Below are positions 9,071 to 16,834 of a stretch of 64,000 nucleotides of DNA, one piece after another. The DNA lies in assembly GCF_016093545.1 (NCBI RefSeq), contig NZ_JADKYX010000007.1:62001-126000 (forward strand). The letters run 5' to 3'. The translations under genes were made by a program, and so were the position numbers. The number at the start of each line of letters is the position of its first letter. Position 1 is the first letter of the stretch. This DNA is from Massilia rhizosphaerae. GTDB lineage: Bacteria; Pseudomonadota; Gammaproteobacteria; Burkholderiales; Burkholderiaceae_D. The notes beneath the pieces were generated by a model, which saw nothing but the letters and a program-made list of their open reading frames with translations, was not told the origin of the DNA and made no database searches.

Positions 9071-11329
9071 TCAGCTGGCGTAGTGCGCCGATTCCACGTT
9101 GTCCGCCCGTTGCGCCGCCAGCTCGCGCTCGCGCAGGTAGCGGGCCAGCGCATCCTCGAAGGAAGGCAGCAGCAGGCCCCGTTCGCTGCTCATGGCGCTG
9201 TTGCTCGGGCGCGGGGCGCGCAGGCCGAGTTCGGTGCTCGTCCGTTCTTCCAGCCGGCCGTCGTCGACGCCGGCCGCCGCGCAGGCCCGGCGCGCCAGCC
9301 CGGCCCAGCTCAGCGCGGCGCCGTTGGTCAGGTGCCACAGGCCGGATTCGCGGTCGATCAACAGGTCGAGGCAGGCGTTGACGAGATCCGGCACATAGGT
9401 CGGCGACACGACCTGGTCGGAGGCCGCCGCGAACGGCCGGCCCGCGTCGAGCGCGTCGAGGGCCTGCGTGACGAAGTTGTGCTCGTCCCACGGACCGAAG
9501 AAGGCGCTGGTGCGGATGACGAGGGCCTGCGGGTCGGCGTCGAGCACGCGCCGCTCCGCGTCGGCCTTGCTGCGGCCGTACACGCCCAGCGGCGCCGTCG
9601 GGTCCGATTCCACGTACGGGCGGTCCTGCGTGCCGTCGAACACGAGGTCGCTGGAGAACGTCATGAAGCGCAGCGCGTGGCGGATGGCGGCCAGCGCCAG
9701 CACGGTCGGGCCGTGGGCGTTCTCGCGCATGCAGCGGTCGACGTCGCCCTCGGCATCGTCCACGCGCACATAGCCGCCCGCGTTGATGATGGCCCACGGC
9801 TTGAAGCGCACGATCGCCGCCTCGACCGAGGCCGGATCGGCGATGTCCATCTCCTGGCGCGTGAGCACGTGGCAGGCGAGGTTGCGCCGCTCGCAGATGC
9901 GGGCGAAGGCGCGGCCCAGCGTGCCCGTCGCGCCCGTGATCAGGACAGGCTGCGGGAAGGTCGAGCGCAGGGCGCCCCGTTCGGCGATGTCGGCGACGGC
10001 CGTGCTCGTCGCGACGGGCTTCGCGAGGAAGCGGCCCGGCCGGCGCCACCAGCCCTGGCCCTGCAGCACCGGATGCGACAGCGGCCGGCCGCTCGCCAGT
10101 TCGCGCATCAGCGTGGCGACCGCCGTCGGACGGGGCTGCGGACCGCGCACGTCGAACGGGCCGGATTCGTAATAGCCGCGGCATTCGGTGACGAGGCAGT
10201 TCCAGTCGAACGAGCCGAGCAGGGCCCACACGGTCACGGCGCGGATGTCGGCGCCGCCCTGCCGCACTTTTTTCGCCGCGTTCCAGATCTCCACGAGCCA
10301 CCGCAATTGATCTTCGCGGTTCGCGTCGATGTGCGCCTCGGTGACGGCGACGGGCAGGCCGTAGCGGTCCCACGTCTCCTGCAGCAGCGGGCCGATGCCC
10401 GGCGTCGGCGTGGCCAGCACGCGCGGGCATTCGATGTCCGCGTGCGGGATGCCGCGGTACTGCGTGCGGTGGGTTGCCGGATAGCGCTCGGCGCGATGGT
10501 CGAGCCAGCGCTCGCTCGTGATGTAGTAGTTGACGCCGATGATGTCCGGCGGGCAGGGATTGTCCTTGAACCACAGGAGTTCATCGGCGTCCGCCCCGTT
10601 TTCCAGCAGGTAGTCCCACAGCGCATGGCCGGGGTCGATTTTCCCGCACAACATGTCCCACGCCAGCCAGCGGCGTTCGTTGAAGAAATTCGCGATTTCC
10701 GCCATCTCCGGGGTGCCGTAGGTGCGCGACAAGTCGTCCGTCTGCACGAGCTTCGCGTTCGGATTCACGGCGCGGATCGCGCGCATGGCCAGCACGACGG
10801 CGCGGCACTGGTTGACGAGGGCGCGGATGAAGCCTTCCTCGCGCGTGTCGTGCGGATACCAGACGCCGTTGAGGCCGGAGAAGCGGGCCGTCGTGCACGG
10901 TTCGTTGACGGGCGTCCAGTACTCGACCCACGGATAGCGGCGCGCGACGGCGCCCGCGTACTCGGCCAGTTTGTCGGCGAAGTCGGGGGCGACGAGGCTC
11001 GTGTGACGCGGGCCGCTGCCGTGATGGATGAGGCCGACGATGGGCGTCACGCCCAGCTGCTGCAGGACGGGCAGGCGCTCGTCCGACCATGACCAGTCGG
11101 CCGATTCGATGCCGTCGGGCGCCGTCCGCTCCCACAGGACGGGGTAGCGGATGGCGCGGATGCCGAGCGACGCGAACCGCTCCAGGTCCTGAAGCCGTTC
11201 GGCATGGCCGTTGCGTTCCATTTGGGAGAAGTACTGATCGCGTACGCGGTTGACGGTGCATTCGAGGCCGCCCCACAGTTGGAGCGGAGAGCTTACTGGC
11301 TGGATATGGCTGTTGAAATTCATGTGCAT
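9071..11329 (-). CDS. Fusion protein: GH1-like glycosidase domain plus RmlD-like sugar-nucleotide reductase domain
   Basis: Starting from the ATG at 11329 (MHMNF; alternatives at 11323 and 11398), the product has about 752 residues. Residues about 15-420 resemble glycoside hydrolase family 1: EYWTPVNEPC carries the acid/base Glu143 and VAVTEAHIDANRED carries the nucleophile Glu331. Residues about 460-740 form an extended-SDR domain like dTDP-4-dehydrorhamnose reductase: PVLITGATGTLGRAF (NADP site), FSSDLVFDG, and GVYGRSKADAE with Tyr583/Lys587. The fusion suggests one protein that trims and reduces related sugars, or a GH1-like fold reused for binding. Family-level assignment is good; the substrate is unknown. 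No signal peptide is seen, so it is cytoplasmic. Confidence 0.82.
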   Translation of the reverse strand: MHMNFNSHIQPVSSPLQLWGGLECTVNRVRDQYFSQMERNGHAERLQDLERFASLGIRAIRYPVLWERTAPDGIESADWSWSDERLPVLQQLGVTPIVGLIHHGSGPRHTSLVAPDFADKLAEYAGAVARRYPWVEYWTPVNEPCTTARFSGLNGVWYPHDTREEGFIRALVNQCRAVVLAMRAIRAVNPNAKLVQTDDLSRTYGTPEMAEIANFFNERRWLAWDMLCGKIDPGHALWDYLLENGADADELLWFKDNPCPPDIIGVNYYITSERWLDHRAERYPATHRTQYRGIPHADIECPRVLATPTPGIGPLLQETWDRYGLPVAVTEAHIDANREDQLRWLVEIWNAAKKVRQGGADIRAVTVWALLGSFDWNCLVTECRGYYESGPFDVRGPQPRPTAVATLMRELASGRPLSHPVLQGQGWWRRPGRFLAKPVATSTAVADIAERGALRSTFPQPVLITGATGTLGRAFARICERRNLACHVLTRQEMDIADPASVEAAIVRFKPWAIINAGGYVRVDDAEGDVDRCMRENAHGPTVLALAAIRHALRFMTFSSDLVFDGTQDRPYVESDPTAPLGVYGRSKADAERRVLDADPQALVIRTSAFFGPWDEHNFVTQALDALDAGRPFAAASDQVVSPTYVPDLVNACLDLLIDRESGLWHLTNGAALSWAGLARRACAAAGVDDGRLEERTSTELGLRAPRPSNSAMSSERGLLLPSFEDALARYLRERELAAQRADNVESAHYAS

Positions 11330-11410
11330 TGTCCGGCTGTTGATCCAAGACGTAAGCCTAGACGGCGAGCCCGGCTTCTTGTGTTGGATAGCGAACATAT
11401 GGACCGGATT

Positions 11411-11424
11411 TAGGACAAGTCCTA
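11411..11424. promoter_or_regulatory. Palindrome TAGGAC-AA-GTCCTA between divergent genes
   Basis: A perfect 6-bp inverted repeat with a 2-base spacer lies 81 bases before the fusion-gene start (minus strand) and 53 bases before the small gene at 11478 (plus strand). The size fits a NarL/LuxR-type or other helix-turn-helix dimer site. The position between divergent starts makes it a good operator candidate; the regulator is unknown. Confidence 0.35.
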
Positions 11425-11477
11425 CGTACTCTACTGACCAGCGGTATTCGTTATGATGTGGTCAGGAGGGATGAAAC

Positions 11478-11714
11478 ATGTACATGGTGTACTGGACGAT
11501 CGAGGAGGCGGAAGGCCGGGTCCCGCACGCGCAGGCGTTCGATACCACCGCGATGGTGGAGGCGATGCGCTTCATGGAAGACCTGCGGCGGCGCCAGCGC
11601 GAAGGCGAGGGCGTGCGTTTCGTGACGATGTGTTCCGAGCATCCGGACGTGGTCGGGCATCCGGGCGTGGACGTGACGGGGCCGGATTACAACTGGAAGA
11701 AGCGGCGGCGGTAA
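11478..11714 (+). CDS. Small conserved-looking hypothetical protein, 78 residues
   Basis: ATG at 11478 follows a good ribosome site (AGGAGGG, 9 bases upstream), which supports translation. The acidic-to-basic product begins MYMVYWTIEEAEGRVPHAQA and ends PGVDVTGPDYNWKKRRR. It contains two Cys/His-bearing patches (MCSEHPDVVGHPG) but no motif I recognise. There is no signal peptide or membrane segment. Its TAA abuts the stop codon of the convergent acyl-CoA ligase gene with no base between. I do not recognise the family with certainty. Confidence 0.65.
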   Translation: MYMVYWTIEEAEGRVPHAQAFDTTAMVEAMRFMEDLRRRQREGEGVRFVTMCSEHPDVVGHPGVDVTGPDYNWKKRRR

Positions 11715-13223
11715 CTACAGCTGCGCGGCCATGCCCTGCAGCACGTGCTTGAGCACCTTCCCGTTCGGCGCGGCCGGCAGCGCATCCATCATCACGATCC
11801 GCGCCGGCCGCTTATAGGGCGCCAGCCGTGCCGTGGCCCACGCGCGCAGTTCGTCTTCCGGCGGCGCGCGGCGCGGATCGGGCTGGACGAAGGCGATCAC
11901 TTCCTCGTTGCCGCCGGCCACCGCGCGGCCCACGACGGCCGACTGCGTCACACCCGGATGCGCGTTCAGCACCGTCTCCACTTCCAGCGGGAACACGTTG
12001 AAGCCCGACCGGATGATCAATTCCTTCGTGCGGCCGACGATGAATAAAGCGCCGTCCGCATCGCGCCGCGCCATGTCGCCCGTGTTCAGCCAGCCGCCGG
12101 GACGCAGCGCCGCGCTGGTTGCCTGCGGGTCGCGATAGTAGCCGCGCATCAGGTTCGGCCCGCGCACCCACAATTCGCCCGCCGTGCCATCCGCCACGTC
12201 GCGGCCGGTCTTGTCGACGACGCGCGCCTCGACGCCGGGAATCGTCTGACCGACGGACGTGTCGGCCCGCGGCGCGTCCAGGCGGGTCTGGCTGACGGTG
12301 GGGGCCGCCTCGGACAGTCCGTAGCCGTTGTGCAGCGGCACGCCCAGCAGGCGCTCGACGGCTATTTTCAATGCCGGGTCGAGCGGCGAGCCGCCCGCGT
12401 AGGCGAAGCGCAGGCGCGAGTCCAGCCGGGCGCCGTCGCCCACGTGTTCCAGCAGCCGCGCATACATCGCCGGTACGCCCTGCACGATGGACAAGCCGTC
12501 GGCGCGGATCGCGTGCAACATGCCCGCAGGCGTGAAGCGGGGCGCCAGGTGCAGGCAGGCGCCCGCGCTGAGCGTACCCAGCATCACGGACGTGAGGCCG
12601 TACACGTGCGAGATGGGCAGCACGCCCCAGGCCCGGTCGGCAGGCCCGAGGCCGCGCAGGCGGCTGGACACGGCGGCCACGAACAGCAGGCTGCGGTGGC
12701 TCAGCATCACGCCTTTCGGCTTGCCCGTGGTGCCCGTCGTGTAGACGAGCGCGGCGACGTCGCCGTCCTCTTCCGGCACGCAATCTTCGTTCAGCGGGCC
12801 GACCATCAGGCCGTCGTCGAACGACGCCCGCGCGCGTGCCGCGTGCGCCTCGGCTTCGGGCGACACGGCCGCCGTGTACAGCGCGATGCGGGCGCCGCAA
12901 TGCGCGCGGATCGCGTCCAGCTCCGGCGCCGTCAGGCGCGGATTGACATTGACGATCCACGCGCCCAGCCGCGCGGCGGCGAAGATCAGCGCGACCTGGT
13001 CCGCGCAATTCTCGCTGGCCAGCAGCACGCGGTCGCCCTGCCGCACGCCGCGCGCGCGCAGCAGGTCGGCGCGGCGGTCGACGAGGGCGGCGAGGTCGCG
13101 GTACGTCAGCGTGCGGCCGGCGTCGACGAGGGCCGGCGCGTCCGGCGTGCGGGCGGCGCCCGTCGTCGGGATCGCGTCGATGCGCGCGGGCAGCGCGGCA
13201 AGCAGGGCAGGGATGTCGATCAT
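11715..13223 (-). CDS. AMP-dependent acyl-CoA synthetase (adenylate-forming ligase)
   Basis: The 502-residue product has the full class I adenylate-forming signature: LVYTTGTTGKPKGVMLSHRS (A3), NGYGLSEAAPTVSQ (A5), WLNTGDMARRDADG (A7-A8), IIRSGFNVFPLEVE (A8 hinge) and PNGKVLKH carrying the catalytic Lys (A10). It activates a carboxylic acid as acyl-AMP and then acyl-CoA in the cytoplasm. It is divergent from an oxalate/formate-type antiporter and a formate dehydrogenase operon. Oxalyl-CoA synthetases belong to this superfamily, so an oxalate-to-formate role is possible, but no oxalyl-CoA decarboxylase or formyl-CoA transferase gene is in the window. The actual acid cannot be read from the sequence. 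Confidence 0.85.
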   Translation of the reverse strand: MIDIPALLAALPARIDAIPTTGAARTPDAPALVDAGRTLTYRDLAALVDRRADLLRARGVRQGDRVLLASENCADQVALIFAAARLGAWIVNVNPRLTAPELDAIRAHCGARIALYTAAVSPEAEAHAARARASFDDGLMVGPLNEDCVPEEDGDVAALVYTTGTTGKPKGVMLSHRSLLFVAAVSSRLRGLGPADRAWGVLPISHVYGLTSVMLGTLSAGACLHLAPRFTPAGMLHAIRADGLSIVQGVPAMYARLLEHVGDGARLDSRLRFAYAGGSPLDPALKIAVERLLGVPLHNGYGLSEAAPTVSQTRLDAPRADTSVGQTIPGVEARVVDKTGRDVADGTAGELWVRGPNLMRGYYRDPQATSAALRPGGWLNTGDMARRDADGALFIVGRTKELIIRSGFNVFPLEVETVLNAHPGVTQSAVVGRAVAGGNEEVIAFVQPDPRRAPPEDELRAWATARLAPYKRPARIVMMDALPAAPNGKVLKHVLQGMAAQL

Positions 13224-13360
13224 GCCGCGATGATAACCGGGCGGGCGGGGCCCGCCAACCGCGGTAAATATTGGGCAATGCGACCACTCGTGTTACGCTC
13301 GCGGTGCAGTAAATGTTTCCAGAAGTATATGTTATGAAAAACGACATTCACGGAGGGGAA

Positions 13361-15037
13361 ATGGCTTTACTGAATATGCTGGACAAGGAACACACCGTGG
13401 CGCAGCCGGGTTTCAATCGCTGGCTCGTGCCGCCCGCCGCGCTCGCGATCCACCTGTGCATCGGCATGGCCTACGGGTTCTCGGTGTTCTGGCTGCCGCT
13501 GTCGAAGGCGGTCGGCATCAAGGAGTCGGTCGCCTGCCCGGCCGGCATGGGCTTCCTGGCCGAGATCACGGCGACGGCCTGCGACTGGAAGATCTCGATG
13601 CTGGGCTGGATGTTCACGCTGTTCTTCGTGTTCCTGGGCCTGTCGACCGCGCTGTTCGGCGGCTGGCTCGAACATGCGGGACCGCGCAAGGCCGGCGTCG
13701 TGTCGGCCGTGTGCTGGTGCGGCGGCCTCGTGATCTCCGCGCTGGGCATTTATCTGCACCAGATCTGGCTGATGTGGCTCGGCTCGGGCGTCATCGGCGG
13801 CGTCGGCCTCGGGCTCGGCTACATCTCGCCCGTCTCCACCCTCATCAAATGGTTCCCCGACCGGCGCGGCATGGCGACCGGCATGGCCATCATGGGCTTC
13901 GGCGGCGGCGCGATGATCGGCGCGCCGCTGGCCGACCGCCTCATGAAGCACTTCGCCACCGCCACGTCGGTGGGCGTGTGGGAGACGTTCCTCGCCCTGG
14001 CCGCCATCTACTTCGTGTTCATGATGGGCGGCGCGCTGGCGTATCGCGTGCCCGCCCCGGGCTGGACGCCGGAAGGCTGGACCCCGCCGGCCGCCAAGGG
14101 CGCCAACGCGATGATCACCCACCGCCACGTGCACGTGAACCGCGTGTTGTCGGTCCCGCAGTTCTGGCTCGTGTGGCTGGTGCTGTTCCTGAACGTCTCG
14201 GCCGGCATCGGCATCCTGGCGATGGCGTCGCCGCTGCTGCAGGAAGTGTTCGGCGGCCGCCTGATCGGCGTGGCGGCCTCGTTCAACGAGCTGGACGCGG
14301 CGCAGAAGGCCCAGATCGCGACGATCGCGGCCGGTTTCACGGGGCTGCTCTCGCTGTTCAACATCGGCGGCCGTTTCGCGTGGGCGTCGTGCTCGGATTA
14401 CATCGGGCGCAAGGCCACGTACTTCGTGTTCCTCGTGCTGGGCTTCGTGCTGTACGCGGCGATTCCCGCGCTGGCGCACGGCGGCCACCTGGCCCTGTTC
14501 GTCGTGTTCTTCTGCATCATCCTGTCGATGTACGGCGGCGGTTTCTCGACCGTGCCGGCCTATCTCGCGGACCTGTTCGGCACGCAGATGGTGGGCGCGA
14601 TCCACGGCCGCCTGCTGACTGCGTGGGCCGCGGCCGGCGTCGTCGGCACCAGCCTGATCAACTACATCCGCGAATACCAGATCGCCCATGGCGTACCGAA
14701 GGCGCAGGCGTATGATACGGTGATGTACGTGCTGGCCGGCCTCCTGGTGCTGGGCTTCCTGTGCAACCTGCTGGTGGGCCCGGTGGCCGCGCGCCACTTC
14801 ATGAGCGAGCAGGAGCTGGCCGAGGAAAGGCGCCTGGCGCACGAGCGCGATGGCGCGGCTGGGCGGCCGTCCACAAGCGCGCCCGGCGTCGCGGGCATTG
14901 CCGGCGGCGCGGCCGTGGCGGTGCCGGTGGCGGGCGCCAATCCGCTCGTCGCCGCGCTGGCCTGGGCCGTGGTCGGCGTGCCGTTGTTGATTGGCGTCTG
15001 GATCACCTTGCAGAAGGCTATCGTGTTGTTCAAGTGA
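13361..15037 (+). CDS. OFA-family MFS transporter (oxalate/formate antiporter-like)
   Basis: I start at ATG 13361 because GGAGGGG lies just upstream; in-frame ATGs at 13313 and 13337 lack a comparable site. The 558-residue product has about 12 main helices. It begins with the OFA-type NRWLVPPAALAIHLCIGMAY, and GWMFTLFFVFLGLSTALFGG, LGYISPVSTLIKWFPDRRGM and GGRFAWASCSDYIGRKATY are typical of OxlT/YhjX relatives. An extra C-terminal hydrophobic segment (PLLIGVWITLQKAIVLF) is present. Known members exchange oxalate for formate or carry related small acids. Its position directly before formate dehydrogenase genes supports formate or oxalate transport. Confidence 0.85.
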   Translation: MALLNMLDKEHTVAQPGFNRWLVPPAALAIHLCIGMAYGFSVFWLPLSKAVGIKESVACPAGMGFLAEITATACDWKISMLGWMFTLFFVFLGLSTALFGGWLEHAGPRKAGVVSAVCWCGGLVISALGIYLHQIWLMWLGSGVIGGVGLGLGYISPVSTLIKWFPDRRGMATGMAIMGFGGGAMIGAPLADRLMKHFATATSVGVWETFLALAAIYFVFMMGGALAYRVPAPGWTPEGWTPPAAKGANAMITHRHVHVNRVLSVPQFWLVWLVLFLNVSAGIGILAMASPLLQEVFGGRLIGVAASFNELDAAQKAQIATIAAGFTGLLSLFNIGGRFAWASCSDYIGRKATYFVFLVLGFVLYAAIPALAHGGHLALFVVFFCIILSMYGGGFSTVPAYLADLFGTQMVGAIHGRLLTAWAAAGVVGTSLINYIREYQIAHGVPKAQAYDTVMYVLAGLLVLGFLCNLLVGPVAARHFMSEQELAEERRLAHERDGAAGRPSTSAPGVAGIAGGAAVAVPVAGANPLVAALAWAVVGVPLLIGVWITLQKAIVLFK

Positions 15038-15056
15038 CGCGGTTGCATCGGGGTGC

Positions 15057-15081
15057 ATGGTGGGCGCAGGGCGCCCACCTG
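15057..15081. repeat. GTGGGCGC/GCGCCCAC palindromic repeat, copy 3
   Basis: ATGGTGGGCGCAGGGCGCCC followed by ACC forms a perfect stem around a 3-base loop and keeps the ATGGTGGG edge of the other copies. It lies 19 bases after the antiporter stop and 50 bases before the dehydrogenase beta-subunit start. It may damp read-through or process the transcript between them. Confidence 0.7.
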
Positions 15082-15130
15082 TTCAACGGACGTGCGAACA
15101 TCGATCATTCAACGTAAGACAGGCTTGACC

Positions 15131-16834
15131 ATGAACCACCCCGTCATCCCCATCGCCGCGCACGGCCCGAGCCGCCAGCGCAAGCGCGAGGCACCCAAGG
15201 GCAGGCGCGTCGATCCGCAGGCCCTCGCCGAGGTCCAGGCCGCGCTGGGCGACAATCCGCGCCGGCGCGACCTCCTGATCGAGCACCTGCACCGGATCCA
15301 GGACCGCCACGGCTGCCTGTCCGCCGCCCACCTGGCCGCCCTCGCGCAGGAACTCAAGCTGGCGCAGTCCGAGGTCTACGAGGTGGCCACCTTCTACCAC
15401 TACTTCGACGTGAGGCGCGACGGCGAGGATGCGCCGCCGGCGCTCACGGTGCGCGTGTGCGCCGGCCTGTCGTGCGAACTGGCCGGCGCGCGCGACCTGC
15501 TCGACCGCCTGCCGGCCATCCTCGGCACGGACGTCCGCGTGCTGGCCGCACCCTGCATCGGCCGCTGCGACACGGCCCCCGCGGCGCTTGTCGGGCAGCG
15601 GCCCGTCGCGCGCGCGGGCCTCGAGTCGGTGCTCGCCGCCGTGAGCGCCCGCGCGACGACCGACCGCCACGAGGACCACATCGATTACGACGCCTACCGC
15701 GACGGCGGCGGCTACCGCCTGCTGCGCGCCTGCACGGACGGGCGCTTCGACCCGGAAAGCGTGATCGTGACGATGATGGCCTCGAACCTGCGCGGCCTGG
15801 GCGGCGCGGGCTTCCCGGCCGGCCGCAAGTGGCGCATCGTGAAGAACGAGCCGGGCCCGCGCCTCATGGCCGTCAACATCGACGAAGGCGAGCCGGGCAC
15901 GTTCAAGGACCGCCACTACCTGGAGCGCGATCCGCACCGCTTCCTGGAAGGCGCCCTCGTCGCCGCGTGGGCCGTCGGCATCGAGACGATCTACCTGTAC
16001 CTGCGCGACGAATACCACGGCCTGCGCGCCATGCTGGCGGCGGAGCTGGACCGGCTGCGCGCCGATCCGCCCGTGCCCGACCTGCCGGAGATCGTCCTGC
16101 GGCGCGGCGCCGGCGCGTACATCTGCGGCGAAGAATCCGCGATGATCGAATCGATCGAGGGCAAGCGCGGCATGCCGCGCCTGCGCCCGCCGTACGTCGC
16201 GCAGGTCGGCCTGTTCGGCCGGCCCACGCTGGAACACAACCTGGAGACCTTGCACTGGGTGCGCGACATCCTGGAGCGGGGCGCGGAATGGTTCACGAAC
16301 CAGGGCCGCCACGGCCGCCGCGGGCTGCGCTCGTTTTCCGTGTCGGGCCGCGTGCGCGAGCCGGGCGTGAAACTGGCGCCGGCCGGCATCACGATGCGGG
16401 AACTCCTCGACGAATACTGCGGCGGCATGCAGGACGGCCACGCGTTCTACGCCTATCTGCCGGGCGGCGCGTCGGGCGGCATCCTGCCCGCATCGATGGC
16501 CGACATCCCGCTCGATTTCGACACCCTGCAGCGCCATGGCTGCTTCATCGGTTCCGCCGCCGTCGTCGTGCTGTCCGACCGCGACAGCGCCCGCGCGGCC
16601 GCGCTGAACACCTTGCGCTTCTTCCGCGACGAATCCTGCGGCCAGTGCACGCCGTGCCGCGCCGGCACCGCGAAGGCCGTCGCGCTGATGGAGGGCGACA
16701 CGTGGGACACGGCGCTGCTGGCCGAACTGTCGCAGGTGATGCGCGACGCGTCGATCTGCGGCCTGGGCCAGGCCGCGCCGAATCCGTTCGACTGCGTCGT
16801 GAAATATTTTCCGCACGAGCTGGAGGCGAAATGA
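15131..16834 (+). CDS. NAD-dependent formate dehydrogenase beta subunit (NuoE/NuoF fusion)
   Basis: The 567-residue product begins at ATG 15131 (MNHPVIPIA). Residues about 25-165 are a NuoE/FdsG-like thioredoxin-fold domain with the [2Fe-2S] ligands Cys110, Cys115, Cys142 and Cys146. The rest is NuoF/FdsB-like: GLGGAGFPAGRKW (NADH), NIDEGEPGTFKDRHYLERDP (FMN), AGAYICGEESAMIESIEGKR, and a [4Fe-4S] site at SCGQCTPC (Cys503, 506, 509) plus Cys543. It passes electrons from the formate-oxidising subunit through FMN to NAD. In the tungsten FDH1 of Methylobacterium extorquens the beta subunit is also an E/F fusion of this size, unlike the separate FdsG and FdsB of Cupriavidus. The stop overlaps the alpha-subunit start by ATGA. 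Confidence 0.9.
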   Translation: MNHPVIPIAAHGPSRQRKREAPKGRRVDPQALAEVQAALGDNPRRRDLLIEHLHRIQDRHGCLSAAHLAALAQELKLAQSEVYEVATFYHYFDVRRDGEDAPPALTVRVCAGLSCELAGARDLLDRLPAILGTDVRVLAAPCIGRCDTAPAALVGQRPVARAGLESVLAAVSARATTDRHEDHIDYDAYRDGGGYRLLRACTDGRFDPESVIVTMMASNLRGLGGAGFPAGRKWRIVKNEPGPRLMAVNIDEGEPGTFKDRHYLERDPHRFLEGALVAAWAVGIETIYLYLRDEYHGLRAMLAAELDRLRADPPVPDLPEIVLRRGAGAYICGEESAMIESIEGKRGMPRLRPPYVAQVGLFGRPTLEHNLETLHWVRDILERGAEWFTNQGRHGRRGLRSFSVSGRVREPGVKLAPAGITMRELLDEYCGGMQDGHAFYAYLPGGASGGILPASMADIPLDFDTLQRHGCFIGSAAVVVLSDRDSARAAALNTLRFFRDESCGQCTPCRAGTAKAVALMEGDTWDTALLAELSQVMRDASICGLGQAAPNPFDCVVKYFPHELEAK

